Notes: generated from the sequence alone by a model not told the origin. A DNA stretch of 64,000 nt from Tautonia plasticadhaerens (GCF_007752535.1 NZ_CP036426.1:434001-498000), one strand, 5' to 3'; numbered from the stretch's first letter, positions 8,881 through 19,566 are shown. Numbers and translations are program-made.

Positions 8881-9797
8881 CGGCCTCGGATCTCCGGCTC
8901 GGTCGACGTCGGTGCGGGGTCGTGTCGGCGGTCGAGGGCGGGGGCCGGGACTGAGGATTGGATTGTCGTCGGATCGCGTCGCGTCTCGGCGCACCGTCCC
9001 CGGGCCTGGCGTGCAAACCGCACAGTGTAGCGGACGGGGCCCCGAGGCGGAAGGGGAATCCCGGTTGCGACGACCGTGCGGCCGGTGCGGGCGCGGCTCG
9101 GTGCGCCGCTGGTGCGCCCTTCGGTTCGGCCGATTTCTGTTCCGGGAGCAAGGGTTGCGTCGATCGGAATGGCTTCGCTCCGCGCACCGTCGCGCCCGAC
9201 GCTCGGTCTGCCCCTCCCCTCGTCCGGTCGGGGTGCCCTCGCCGTTCCCACCCGTCTCGTGCGCGACCGATTGCGGCCGATCGGCGCTCCGAGGGCTTCC
9301 CGGATCGTTGCGGCCTTGGAGACGAGGGATGCGGAGGGGGCGGCCGGTCGGACTCGGGGCGAACGCCGGGCGGTGCGCCAATCCCGATCAAGCTTGTCGC
9401 TGGATAAATCCCTCTGGTGATTTGAGTTGCGTCGTGAGTGCTCGGCTCGTTTCGGGAAACTGGGGGGTGGCGAGGGAGGGGACAGTGGCTGGGTCCGGCG
9501 TCTCGGTGGTGATGCCGGGACGGCCCTCGCTTCGAACGCGATGTGCGCGACCGGACGACCGATGATTTGCCGGGCGGTGCGCCGGATCGGGGCAACGTCG
9601 ATCGTGGAGAAGAGATGAAGGGACATGGGGTTGCGTCGAGGGGGCCGCGTCCGTTTCGGGAGCGAGGTCGGGCCCGGGGAGTTTCCCGATTCGGGGCGTC
9701 GGGCCGGCCGGGCGAGGACGGCGCGCAAAGGCCGCCGACTCCGAGAGTATCGGGGTTTGGGGCGATTTTGGTCACACGAAATCGGCGTCGAGTCGGA
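8881..9797. other. Long intergenic region upstream of aroF
   Basis: These 917 bases hold no recognisable gene. Frames on both strands are Arg/Gly/Pro-rich and have no familiar motif. The only signals noted are the TACACTGTG element near the aroF end and a small GTTTCGGGAAAC palindrome at about 9448-9459. It is the largest empty stretch in the window and lies next to the accessory methyltransferase patch, so it may be a remnant of lost DNA. Confidence 0.4.
9021..9029 (-). promoter_or_regulatory. Candidate -10 element upstream of aroF
   Basis: On the minus strand this reads TACACTGTG, with TACACT resembling a sigma-70 -10 box. It lies about 140 bases before the aroF start. No good -35 is seen at the usual distance. 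The same nine bases occur upstream of the alpha-2-macroglobulin gene at 39020-39028. Confidence 0.3.
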
Positions 9798-10676
9798 TCA
9801 GCGGTCGGGCTTCCGGGCGACCAGCCAGAGGTTGCTGGCGATCAGCTTCAGCGGCCAGAGCCGTTCGAGCGCGGCGTTGAGGCGGTGGAGGGGGCGGTCG
9901 AGTCGGCGGAAGGCCCGCTGCACCGGGGGGGGGAAGCCGTAGAGCATGGTCGGCAGGACGAAGGAGTGGCCGGCGTCGACGACCTCGAAGCCGGGCGGGC
10001 GGAGCAATTCGGCGGCGGATCGGAGGGAATAGAGGCGGTCGTGGGCGTTGTGGCCGAGCAGGCGCTGGAGGGCCTCGGTGTAGCTCAGGCGGTTGGGCAG
10101 GCAGGTGAGGATGAAGGTGCCGCCGGGTCGGAGGATCCGGGAGATCTCGTAGAGGGAGGTGGCGTCGTCGTCGACGTGTTCGAGGACGCCGTTGGAGGTG
10201 ATGACGTCGAAGTGGCCGTCGGGATAGGGCATGAAGACGGGGTGGTCGAGCGGCTTGTAGTAGAGGCCGCTGAACTCGTGGAAGACGTGGAAGGGCCCGG
10301 GCTCGTAGAGGTCGGCGCCGTGGAGTTCCAGGGCGTCACCGAACCGCATCCGGTAGACGCAGGAGTCGAGGGCGTGCTGGCAGCCCCATTCGAAGACCCG
10401 GCCCCGGGGGGGCAGCAGGGCGGCGACCTGGTCGAGCACCCGGAGGCGGCGGCGGAGGGCGACGTCGTTCTCGATGTGGGCGGCGGCGTAGTCGAGGTCG
10501 GCCCCGTGGACGAGGGCGGCGGAGCCCTCGCGCTTCTGGCGTCCCCAGAGGGCCCGGATGGTCCGGATCTCGGCGTCGTGGTCCCACCCCGGGCGGGGGC
10601 GATCGTCGGGCGTCTCGGTCGGGCGGACGGGACGCGCGGGGCGAGGCGGTCGGATCGAGGCCGAGACGTGAGCCAT
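9798..10676 (-). CDS. Class I SAM-dependent methyltransferase
   Basis: 292 residues. The fold is a Rossmann methyltransferase: motif I is degenerate (RVFEWGCQHALDS), followed by LHGADLYEPG, then the post-I motif FDVITSNGVLEHVDDD and LRPGGTFILTCLPN. The EHVDD motif is typical of methyltransferase domain 11 proteins acting on small molecules or glycans. The N-terminal ~45 residues are Pro/Arg-rich. The start at 10676 is supported by GAAGGA about 10 bases upstream; the frame is also open from 10733. The substrate is unknown. It is the last gene of a minus-strand patch with another methyltransferase and a sulfatase-like protein. Confidence 0.85.
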   Translation of the reverse strand: MAHVSASIRPPRPARPVRPTETPDDRPRPGWDHDAEIRTIRALWGRQKREGSAALVHGADLDYAAAHIENDVALRRRLRVLDQVAALLPPRGRVFEWGCQHALDSCVYRMRFGDALELHGADLYEPGPFHVFHEFSGLYYKPLDHPVFMPYPDGHFDVITSNGVLEHVDDDATSLYEISRILRPGGTFILTCLPNRLSYTEALQRLLGHNAHDRLYSLRSAAELLRPPGFEVVDAGHSFVLPTMLYGFPPPVQRAFRRLDRPLHRLNAALERLWPLKLIASNLWLVARKPDR

Positions 10677-10767
10677 GGTGGCGGGTTCCTTCCCGGGGGG
10701 CCACGGGTCAGGCGCGGTCGGATCGATCGCCATGCGATCGCGGCCGTCCCCCCTGCTCTGTCCCCTT

Positions 10768-11013
10768 CTATCGCCGATCGCGGCCCGGTTGTCTAGCGAG
10801 GTCGAACCGCTCCGGCCGGCCCGGGGCGGCCGGGATCGCCTCGATCACCTCGCCGACGGGTTGCTTGCTCGCCTCGTCGAGGCAGACCAGGGGACACTTC
10901 TCGTGGTAGGTCCGGGGGTCGACGTCCAGGACATCCTCCATCTCCGCCACGAACTCGGCGTTCGCCTCCGGCGGGACTGGCTCGTCCGGGGACGCCGCAC
11001 CAATCCCCATCAT
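10768..11013 (-). pseudogene. IS630-family transposase remnant
   Basis: An 81-codon frame holds a short piece of an IS630-type DDE transposase. PPEANAEFVAEMEDVLDV is followed by PLVCLDEASKQPVGEV and IPAAPGRPERFD, which matches the region around the second catalytic Asp in that family. The usual continuation (a YEYERNGT-like stretch and the third catalytic residue) is absent; the frame runs into unrelated Arg-rich residues and a stop. Both ends of the element are missing and no terminal repeats were found. It abuts the end of the sulfatase-like gene (overlap at 11010-11013), so that gene's last residues may also be affected. Confidence 0.75.
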
Positions 11014-12626
11014 CCTCGCGTCGGCTGTCGCGTCGGGTCGGGCGGACGATGGGGCGGGGCCTTGGCCGCCGGAATGCCGGACCCAGGAGGGGCGTCCCGG
11101 ACAAGCTCGAGGACGGCCTCGGGACTCGCGTCCCCGCGGAGTGCCCGCTCGATGATCGGTCTGATCCGGTAGTTCGCCATCGGCTCGTCGATCATATGGG
11201 AGGAGCCCTGGCCGGGCAGCTTGATGATCAGGGGGACATGCCGATCGTCCGTATCCTGGACGCCAAGGAAGTGCGCCCCGTGATCGGCCGTGATGACGAT
11301 TGTCGCGTCATCGAAGCGGTCCGCATCGCGGAGGCGCTGGGTGAGTTGTCCGACGATCTGATCGACATAGAGCAGACTTCGCTCATATCCCTCCGGCTGG
11401 CTCGGTCCCAAGGTGTCGTACCCCGCATCGGCGTGGCCGAAATACGTGCCATCCGGCTTGAAGACGTAGGGCCTGTGGGGGATCGGGAAGTGGGAGAGCA
11501 GCAGGGTGTTGGACGGAGCCTGATCGAGGACCCCCAGGGTCTCGTCGAGCACGTCTTGATTCACGTCGTACCAGTGCCGGCTATTGATCGGCCGTATGAG
11601 CTTATAGTAGAGCCGCGGGCTGATCGGGTCGGTCCCGTACTGGAGGTTGCGGACGCAAACGAGGGCCATCTTCTCGATGAGCCGATCCCCCTTGCGCAGG
11701 ACCGGCTGCGACACGCAATAGTCCAGCGCGTCGCCCAGGAGCTTCCGGTAGGGCAGATAATACCCGACCAGGGCCGTCTGGTAGTCCTGGTGGCGGGCCA
11801 GCTCGAAGAGGCTCGGGGACGAGGCGGCACGGGTCCAGGGCGCGGTGGGATGGTGACGGCCCTCCTGGCGATCCTGGGAGAACGTCCGCCCCGTTTCCTC
11901 CTGATGGATAATGCCGGCCATTGAGAAGAGGGTCGTGGACGCCGGAGACTCGGCCCGCCGGAAGACGAGCGAGCGGCTTGCCAGGTCGCGCAGGTTGCCG
12001 AACTCGGGCCGGATCTCGCCGTCCTGGGTCATCCGCTCGTACGACAAGCCGTCGAAGACGAAGACGAAGATCGGCTGGGCCGACCGTCCTGCCTCCCGGA
12101 AGCGAGGCCTGGGCTCCCAGGACGGGCCCCAGGATGGGAGCGTGAGGAGCTGGAGGCTGAGGATCGCGAACACGGGCGAGATGCAGAGACAGGCGTTCTT
12201 CGCATAGCGTGTCAGGCGAGACCCGGGGTGCCCGAGCGAGAAGCCGATGATCGCGGCCACGACGATCCAGGCGAGCTGGAACAAGACCGAGTTGGTATGC
12301 CTGAGGGGATCGTTGAAGGGCTCCGGGTTGTGCAACAGGAGCGGCTGGATGATCGAGAGCAGGCCGCTCGCAAGCAGCAAGAGGAGGAGGTGGTCGTAGA
12401 TCCTCAGCCCTCGTGTCCACCGGAGGGCGGCCAGCAGCTCGGCGACGGCAGCCAGGACGCCTGCCACGAGGATGATGGTCAGGACGACGGCGGCGCCATC
12501 CGCTCGTTCCCAGTGCATGAAGAAGGTGCTGTTCCTGGTGAGATGGGATCCGATCTGACGGGAGAACAGGAGCGTCATCACGGAGAGGGCGACCAGGAAT
12601 GCGGAGCCGAATCGTCGCAGGGCCAT
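11010..12626 (-). CDS. Membrane-bound sulfatase/phosphoethanolamine-transferase-like protein
   Basis: 538 residues. Several hydrophobic segments occupy the first ~170 residues (for example FLVALSVMTLLF, VVLTIILVAGVLAAVAELLA, LLLLLLASGLLSIIQPLLL). They are followed by an alkaline-phosphatase-superfamily domain with FVFVFDGLSYERM (metal site), SPASTTLFSMAGI (nucleophile region) and TIVITADHGAHF (second metal site). This layout resembles membrane sulfatase-like transferases that modify lipids or surface glycans; the donor and acceptor are unknown. It starts 3 bases after the upstream methyltransferase stop, so the two are probably co-transcribed. The Pro-rich C-terminus meets a transposase fragment. 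Confidence 0.85.
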   Translation of the reverse strand: MALRRFGSAFLVALSVMTLLFSRQIGSHLTRNSTFFMHWERADGAAVVLTIILVAGVLAAVAELLAALRWTRGLRIYDHLLLLLLASGLLSIIQPLLLHNPEPFNDPLRHTNSVLFQLAWIVVAAIIGFSLGHPGSRLTRYAKNACLCISPVFAILSLQLLTLPSWGPSWEPRPRFREAGRSAQPIFVFVFDGLSYERMTQDGEIRPEFGNLRDLASRSLVFRRAESPASTTLFSMAGIIHQEETGRTFSQDRQEGRHHPTAPWTRAASSPSLFELARHQDYQTALVGYYLPYRKLLGDALDYCVSQPVLRKGDRLIEKMALVCVRNLQYGTDPISPRLYYKLIRPINSRHWYDVNQDVLDETLGVLDQAPSNTLLLSHFPIPHRPYVFKPDGTYFGHADAGYDTLGPSQPEGYERSLLYVDQIVGQLTQRLRDADRFDDATIVITADHGAHFLGVQDTDDRHVPLIIKLPGQGSSHMIDEPMANYRIRPIIERALRGDASPEAVLELVRDAPPGSGIPAAKAPPHRPPDPTRQPTRG

Positions 12627-12629
12627 CGT

Positions 12630-14054
12630 TCAGGCCTTCTTGGTGAGGAGCATCAGCGTCCGGGGCGAGTCGGGGATCGGCTGCTCGTCGACGACCTCGA
12701 AGGCGGTGGCGAAGGCGTCTCGGCAGGCCTCGATGGTGAAGTCGTCGTGGCGGGTGCTGCGGAAGGTCATCAGGCGCCGGAACATCGGGTCGTGCGGCGG
12801 CACGAACTCGAGGATCACGTGCCGCCGCGTGAGCGCCGCGAACAGGTCGCGGATCGCCGGCAGCGGGAGGTTGCCGCTGACGTGCAGGTGATGGATCAGG
12901 GCCAGGGCCAGGACGCAGTCGGCGCCGACCCGGTCCAGGAAGCTGGGCCGCTCGCGGTTCAGGTAGCCGATCGCCGGGCTCGGGCTGCTCAGGTCGAGCA
13001 CCATCGGCGTGATCGCGGCCGATTCGTTCCGGAGGCGTCGATGGAGCAGCTCCACGGCGTCGTGGTCGGCGTCGGCCGCCACGACCCGCGCGCCGCACCG
13101 GGCCGCGATCCGGCTGTAGTCGCCGGTATTACAGCCGATGTCCAGGACCGTGGCCGGGCCGATCGATCGCAGGTACCGTTCGACGGCCGCCTTCTTGGCC
13201 GCCTCGGACTGGTCGGCGTAGCTGCAGGTGGAGGTGTAATCGGACCAGGTGCTGCGGGGCCGGTAGCCGTGGGCCAGGGCCCGGACCTTGGTGCGGAGGC
13301 GTCGCAGGTTCATCAACTGCGCACGCGGGTCCGGGTTCTCCCGCTCCAGGCGGGACCGGCCGTCATTCGTCATCCGGGAGGCCCGGCGATGGAACAGCAG
13401 GGGCAGGGTCACGTCGAGCAAGTTGCGAGGGCGCCACCGCCCCAGCCGGCCGAGGCTGCGGGAAACCTGCTCGAGATCCCGGCCGCCGAGGCTGCCGACG
13501 AAATACGAGCGGAGGTCCCAGCCGTGGTGGCGGTGCAGGAGCAGCGGGAAGGTGAACATCTGCCCGAACTGGCCCAGGGCGATCCAGACGTCGAGCCGTG
13601 CCGGCCGCTCGATGGACGAGACGTCGATGAAGACCGGCCGGCCCCCCATGAACTGGACGTTGTAGGGCGTGGCGTCCTTCAGCGAGTGGCCCGCCTCGAG
13701 CAGGCGCTCCTGGAGGTCGAGCGTCAGCAGCGCGGCATCGGCGAGCATCGAGGCCGACCACTCGTAGGGATAGGTGATCGGCTCGATCAGGTCGTGTTCG
13801 ACGAAGTGCTCGTAGCCCGGGTGCTCGTGGCGAAGGGTCGACAGCAGTTCGGGATCATCGACGGGACGCGTGCCGACGAGGAGTCGCTGCTCGATCAGCC
13901 GGCCGAGCACTCCCCCGTCGATTAACTCGCCGAGGATGCGATGGCAGTCCCGATCGATCGCCCGGAAGATGCGACCATCTCGGCGGAAGACATAACCGGA
14001 GGGATCGCGAAACGACGCGGCATCGCGCTGGCTGCGGCTCTCATCCATCATCAT
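12630..14054 (-). CDS. Class I SAM-dependent methyltransferase with N-terminal extension
   Basis: 474 residues. The N-terminal ~260 residues contain a kinase-fold-like stretch (HSLKDATPYNVQFMGGRPVFIDVSSIE), as in proteins annotated as nodulation-type methyltransferases. The C-terminal half has SAM motif I TVLDIGCNTGDYS (near residue 300), VVAADADHDAVELL and LALALIHHLHVSGN. The start is taken as the first ATG of an ATG-ATG-ATG run at 14054; a TTG at 14081 is also in frame, and neither has a clear ribosome site. It is followed after 3 bases by the sulfatase-like gene, which suggests a joint role in decorating a surface molecule. The substrate is unknown. Confidence 0.82.
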   Translation of the reverse strand: MMMDESRSQRDAASFRDPSGYVFRRDGRIFRAIDRDCHRILGELIDGGVLGRLIEQRLLVGTRPVDDPELLSTLRHEHPGYEHFVEHDLIEPITYPYEWSASMLADAALLTLDLQERLLEAGHSLKDATPYNVQFMGGRPVFIDVSSIERPARLDVWIALGQFGQMFTFPLLLHRHHGWDLRSYFVGSLGGRDLEQVSRSLGRLGRWRPRNLLDVTLPLLFHRRASRMTNDGRSRLERENPDPRAQLMNLRRLRTKVRALAHGYRPRSTWSDYTSTCSYADQSEAAKKAAVERYLRSIGPATVLDIGCNTGDYSRIAARCGARVVAADADHDAVELLHRRLRNESAAITPMVLDLSSPSPAIGYLNRERPSFLDRVGADCVLALALIHHLHVSGNLPLPAIRDLFAALTRRHVILEFVPPHDPMFRRLMTFRSTRHDDFTIEACRDAFATAFEVVDEQPIPDSPRTLMLLTKKA

Positions 14055-14251
14055 CGCCCGGGGATTATCGGGGTGGCGCAAGGGCGGTGGGGCGGGGCCG
14101 GGACTCGATCGGCTCGGGCCCGCGGTTGGGGGCGGGCCGTCGGAGAATGGCGATCGAAGGGAGCAATCGCTTCCCCGGGATCGCTCGCCCCTGGGCCCTC
14201 GATTTGATCGATGGAGACCTCGACCGGCCCCGCACCGGTTCCCATCAGCCC
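14055..14251. other. Intergenic region
   Basis: This is the upstream region of the methyltransferase/sulfatase pair. No gene or convincing promoter was seen. Confidence 0.35.
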
Positions 14252-14275
14252 GGCCGGCCTGCGGGCGGGCCGGCC
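14252..14275 (-). terminator. Hairpin downstream of the 54-residue membrane protein gene
   Basis: GGCCGGCC at 14252-14259 and again at 14268-14275 (self-complementary) can form an 8-bp stem around an 8-base loop. It lies about 100 bases after the small gene's stop on the minus strand. Confidence 0.35.
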
Positions 14276-14368
14276 ATGGTTAAGAAGCTGATCGCGGGAT
14301 CGAGTTCCGGGGGAGGACCCCCGTGGTCGGCCGGACGATCTCCGGGAGCGGCCGATTCGCCGGGAGTC

Positions 14369-14533
14369 TCACGACTGCCTGGGGAGCTGATCGGACGTGC
14401 GATGCCCCACCACCCTGCCGAGGAGCTTCCGCGCCGAATTGCGGAAGAACGCGATTCCCCCGATGATACCACCGATGAGTAGCTGAAGGAGGATCGTCCC
14501 GGAGATGGGGTCGATGTACGCGAGAATGTGCAT
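14369..14533 (-). CDS. Small membrane protein, 54 residues
   Basis: The peptide starts MHILAYIDPISGT, followed by a glycine-zipper-like hydrophobic helix (LLQLLIGGIIGGIAFF) and a basic tail (RNSARKLLGRVVGHR). Small proteins beginning AYIDPGTGS plus one or two glycine-rich helices are widespread and are often found next to membrane sulfatases and glycan genes; that family memory is the basis of the call. A strong ribosome site (AGGGAG, 8 bases upstream) supports the start at 14533. The function is unknown. Its position just upstream of the methyltransferase/sulfatase pair on the same strand fits such an association. Confidence 0.75.
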   Translation of the reverse strand: MHILAYIDPISGTILLQLLIGGIIGGIAFFRNSARKLLGRVVGHRTSDQLPRQS

Positions 14534-14786
14534 CCTGGCAGCTCCCTTCCGTTCCACTGGGGCGATGTGCCGCCCCAATGAGTAGGAGAATCAAACTAGT
14601 TCGGTTACGGAGCGGTCTTGCCTCCTGGGATCGTAGGGCAGCCCGGGGTGCGATGGTCCGGCCATCCAACAGCCATGGAATCTTCACACTATGGACACAA
14701 ATGTCCGCTCCTGCAAGGGGCTGGCCAGGAGGATTGCAAAGTCGCTGATCCAAGGCATCATTGAACCGCAAGGCTTTCCGGAGCTC

Positions 14787-15057
14787 TCACCTCGACTGAT
14801 CGCCCCGAGCCCGGATCGGGAGGTCCTCGGGCACCCCGGGCAGCAGCCGCAAGGCCGTCGGGCCAGTGTCCCGCAGCATCGCCACCCGCTCCGCCAGACC
14901 GGGGCGCGTACGCCGCCGACGATCCTCGTCCCACCAGCGATCATTGATAAAATGCAGCCCGTTCTCGACCGACGAATGGCCCCGGACCAAGTCCATCAAC
15001 CGACCCGGACTCACCGCCTCGAGTGAGAGGCTGGTGACCGGGCTTTGGCCGGGCGAA
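14787..15057 (-). pseudogene. ISAs1-like transposase C-terminal remnant
   Basis: The frame reads PVTSLSLEAVSPGRLMDLVRGH, then SVENGLHFINDRWWDEDR, RTRPGLAERVAMLRD and ALRLLPGVP (quoted in pieces). This is the C-terminal signature of ISAs1/IS4-type transposases: an RGHW-SVEN-LH segment followed by a D-EDR motif. The conserved Trp after RGH is a Ser here. There is no start codon suited to a full transposase and the rest of the gene is missing; its upstream edge runs directly into the end of the DUF4058 gene. No terminal inverted repeats were found. Confidence 0.72.
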
Positions 15058-15060
15058 CCG

Positions 15061-15864
15061 CTAGCCTAGCGAGCGCGTCCCCCGGCCCCGGAGCAGGCCG
15101 TCGGCCCAGGCGGCGTCCTCGCGCGAGAGCGGCGGGGCCGCCTCGGCCTTGTAGTCGATCCGGCCGTATCGGCCGTTCTCGTAGGCCAGGTCGATCAGTT
15201 CCTGGAGGTCGAGCGGCACGTCGGCGTCCCCATCACGGAGGGGGATGGGGATGATCGGCAGGCGATCCCGGAGCGGGACGCGGAACACCTCGTACCGATC
15301 GCGTCGGCTGGCCCTCCAGGAGCAGATCTGGTAGGTCGTCCGGGCCCGGGCCGGGATGTGCTCGGGGCGCGATAGCAGGCCCCGCTCGCCGTCTCGGAGC
15401 AGGTCGATCTCGACGAGGTTGACGCCTCTGTCCTTGAGCTCATCCTGCGTGCGGAGGTGCAGCTCCCGGCCGGGCCCGGGCAGCTTGTTCGAGAGGCTGA
15501 GGAACTCGATCGACGTGACGAGCCGGCCCCCCGATCGGAGGTCGACGACCTGGATCGATCGGAGGTGCCGCTCCATCTCGTGGAGGTGGATCAGCACCGG
15601 TTCGGCCACGGCGAGCCCCGATTGCCCGGCGACGACCGGGGCCGTCGTCGACCGTCTCGCCTCCTCGATGATCGCGATGTCCGGCGCGACCCGGCGGTCG
15701 AAGCCGGAGGGATCTTCGATGTAGAGCCGCTCCTCGACCCGGGCCCGGAGGTCGCGGGGCAGCCGGCGCTGGAGCGCGTCTCGGGTGTATGCCGTCAAGC
15801 TGACGTGGACGTCGGTCCAGAATTGCTCGAGATACGGGTCCATGCCCGGGAAGGGGCTTTTCAT
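15061..15864 (-). CDS. DUF4058 family protein
   Basis: 267 residues, the normal length. The N-terminus KSPFPGMDPYLEQFWTDVH is diagnostic of DUF4058, a family common in cyanobacteria and planctomycetes. Other conserved parts are RRVAPDIAIIE, IEFLSLSNKLPGPGRE, LVEIDLLRDGER and the C-terminal DLQELIDLAYENGRYGRIDY. Family members have a nuclease-like alpha/beta core, but no activity is established. The C-terminus directly borders a transposase remnant, yet the length and last residues (SREDAAWADGLLRGRG) look intact. Confidence 0.88.
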   Translation of the reverse strand: MKSPFPGMDPYLEQFWTDVHVSLTAYTRDALQRRLPRDLRARVEERLYIEDPSGFDRRVAPDIAIIEEARRSTTAPVVAGQSGLAVAEPVLIHLHEMERHLRSIQVVDLRSGGRLVTSIEFLSLSNKLPGPGRELHLRTQDELKDRGVNLVEIDLLRDGERGLLSRPEHIPARARTTYQICSWRASRRDRYEVFRVPLRDRLPIIPIPLRDGDADVPLDLQELIDLAYENGRYGRIDYKAEAAPPLSREDAAWADGLLRGRGTRSLG

Positions 15865-15964
15865 CGTCGGATGGCTCCCGAAGCGAGGAGGGCCCCGCCT
15901 CGGCCATCATCTTAGCAATCGGACGACCCCCGGAGGAAGTTTGGGGCGGGACTGGCCGGGCCGG

Positions 15965-17137
15965 TCAGCTCTCGACGCACTCGCCCCGGGGGTAGGAGCC
16001 GAGGACTTCGAGGCGCTCGCAGCGCTTGCGGACGAGTTCGAGCGCCTTGGAGACGGGGGGATCCTCGGCGTGGCCCTCGACGTCGAGGAAGAAGAGGTAG
16101 GACGGGTCCCGGCCTGGGAGGTTCTCGGCGGAGGAGGGGAAGGACTCGATCATGGTCAAGTTCAGTCCGCCCTTCTCGAAGGGGGCGAGCACCTTGGAGA
16201 GGGCGCCGGCCTGGTTGGAGATCCGGAGCAGGAGCGTGGACTTGTCGCGCCCGGTGCGGGCCTCGGACTGCTCGGCGATGACGGCGAACCGGGTGACGTT
16301 GTAGGGCTGGTCCTCGATGTTCTCGGCGAGGATGTCGAGGCCGTAGGCGTCCCCGGCGGTCCGGCTGGCGATGGCGGCGGCGAAGGGTTCCCGCTGGGCG
16401 ATCTCGGCGGCGTGGGCGGTGGAGACGACCTCGTGCAGCGTGGCCTGGGGCAGGTTCTTGCTCAGCCAGTGGCGGCACTGGGAGAGGGCCTGGGCCTTGG
16501 AGAAGACCCTGCGGACGTCGGCCCAGGGGGTCTTGCCGAGCAGGCAGTGGTGGATCCGGAGCTTCACCTCGGCCCGGATCTTCAGGCCGGAATGCCGGGT
16601 GAACATCTCCAGGGTGTCGGAGATCCGCCCGTCGGTGGAGTTCTCCAGGGGGACCAGGCCGAACTGGACGTGCCGGCGGTTGACCTCCTCGAAGACCGCG
16701 GCGATCGAGCCGACGGGGACGTGCTCCACGGCGTTGCCGAACTTGGCGATCGAGGCGAGGTGACTGTAGCTATATTTGGGCCCCAGGCAGGCGACCCGCA
16801 ACGTGCGCTGGATCGACCGGGAGCCGCTCATCAGCTCCCGGAAGATGAGGCGGACGGTCTGCTCGGGGAGCGGCCCCTGGCTCTGCGAGAGGGCCCGGGC
16901 GATGACCTCCTCCTCGCGGGCGGGGGACCAGACCTCCAGGCCGTCGCGCTCCTTGACCTGGCCGATCTGGGAGGCGACCTCGGCGCGGCGGTTGAGCAAG
17001 ACGACGAGTTCCTTGTCGATGCGGTCGATCTCGGCGCGGAGTCCGGCGAGGGTGGGGGCCCGTCGGGCGTCGGCACGGCCCCGGCCCGGTCGGCTCGATC
17101 CGTCGGGGCGCGGGCTGCCGGGGGGCTTCGTCGGCAT
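15965..17137 (-). CDS. pheA: Bifunctional chorismate mutase/prephenate dehydratase
   Basis: 390 residues. It converts chorismate to prephenate and then phenylpyruvate for phenylalanine synthesis. Domains in order are an Arg/Pro-rich leader (1-27); an AroQ-type mutase helix domain (about 28-105, LRAEIDRIDKELVVLLNRRA); a dehydratase domain (about 113-300, with CLGPKYSYSHLA, PLENSTDG and YNVTRFAVIA); and an ACT domain (about 308-380, ISNQAGALSKVLAPFEKGGL). The phenylalanine-binding ESRP motif of the ACT domain reads ESFP here, so feedback control may differ. A TTGACA promoter lies upstream at 17213-17241. Confidence 0.95.
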   Translation of the reverse strand: MPTKPPGSPRPDGSSRPGRGRADARRAPTLAGLRAEIDRIDKELVVLLNRRAEVASQIGQVKERDGLEVWSPAREEEVIARALSQSQGPLPEQTVRLIFRELMSGSRSIQRTLRVACLGPKYSYSHLASIAKFGNAVEHVPVGSIAAVFEEVNRRHVQFGLVPLENSTDGRISDTLEMFTRHSGLKIRAEVKLRIHHCLLGKTPWADVRRVFSKAQALSQCRHWLSKNLPQATLHEVVSTAHAAEIAQREPFAAAIASRTAGDAYGLDILAENIEDQPYNVTRFAVIAEQSEARTGRDKSTLLLRISNQAGALSKVLAPFEKGGLNLTMIESFPSSAENLPGRDPSYLFFLDVEGHAEDPPVSKALELVRKRCERLEVLGSYPRGECVES

Positions 17138-17212
17138 CGGGGGTCTCGTCGAGGCGGGCCGTCGGCCCCGGCGGGGGGCGGGGGGGCGGGACTTAACTCA
17201 AGATGATTGAAG

Positions 17213-17241
17213 TGATTACAGTGATCGAGCCCGGTTGTCAA
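17213..17241 (-). promoter_or_regulatory. Candidate sigma-70 promoter of pheA
   Basis: On the minus strand a perfect TTGACA (17241-17236) is followed after exactly 17 bases by TAATCA (17218-17213). Transcription would start near 17206, about 70 bases before the pheA start. The -10 match is weak. Confidence 0.4.
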
Positions 17242-17634
17242 GCGAATTCGCCCCGGCCCTTCCGCCCCCGGCGGCCATCGAATACAATTCGAGTCCTGGG
17301 ACACCCCGTCCCGGCCGATCGAGGCTCCTGTCATTTCGGCAGACGCCCCGAAGGCGGGTCGAGACGGATTCTGCCATTTCGGCATTCGGCGCGGGCGGGC
17401 CGCCGACGGTCCATTCGGGGCGTTTTTCCGGAACAACTTCTCTGGCGTTGGGTTATGGCGTGGCGAATTGGGGTCGTCCGGGGAGTGGTACACCGCTTGC
17501 GGTCTGATTGAAACAACTTCGGCTCGGAGGCCATGCGCCCGCCCGACGGTCGGGAGGGGAGGCGGGCGGACGGGCGAGGCCCCGAGGTCCGGCAAGGACG
17601 ATCGCGGCGCGTGACGCCGGAAAGGAGCATCGAC
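17242..17634. other. Intergenic region upstream of dnaK
   Basis: This is the control region of dnaK, divergent from pheA. No CIRCE element (the HrcA operator with TTAGCACTC arms) was seen, and no good heat-shock promoter could be assigned. TACACC at about 17490 is a weak -10 candidate. Confidence 0.35.

Positions 17635-19564
<1,930 letters not shown>

Positions 19565-19566
<2 letters not shown>

Noticed and set aside
17242-17634. CIRCE heat-shock operator upstream of dnaK
   Set aside because: No TTAGCACTC-type inverted repeat is present in the region.
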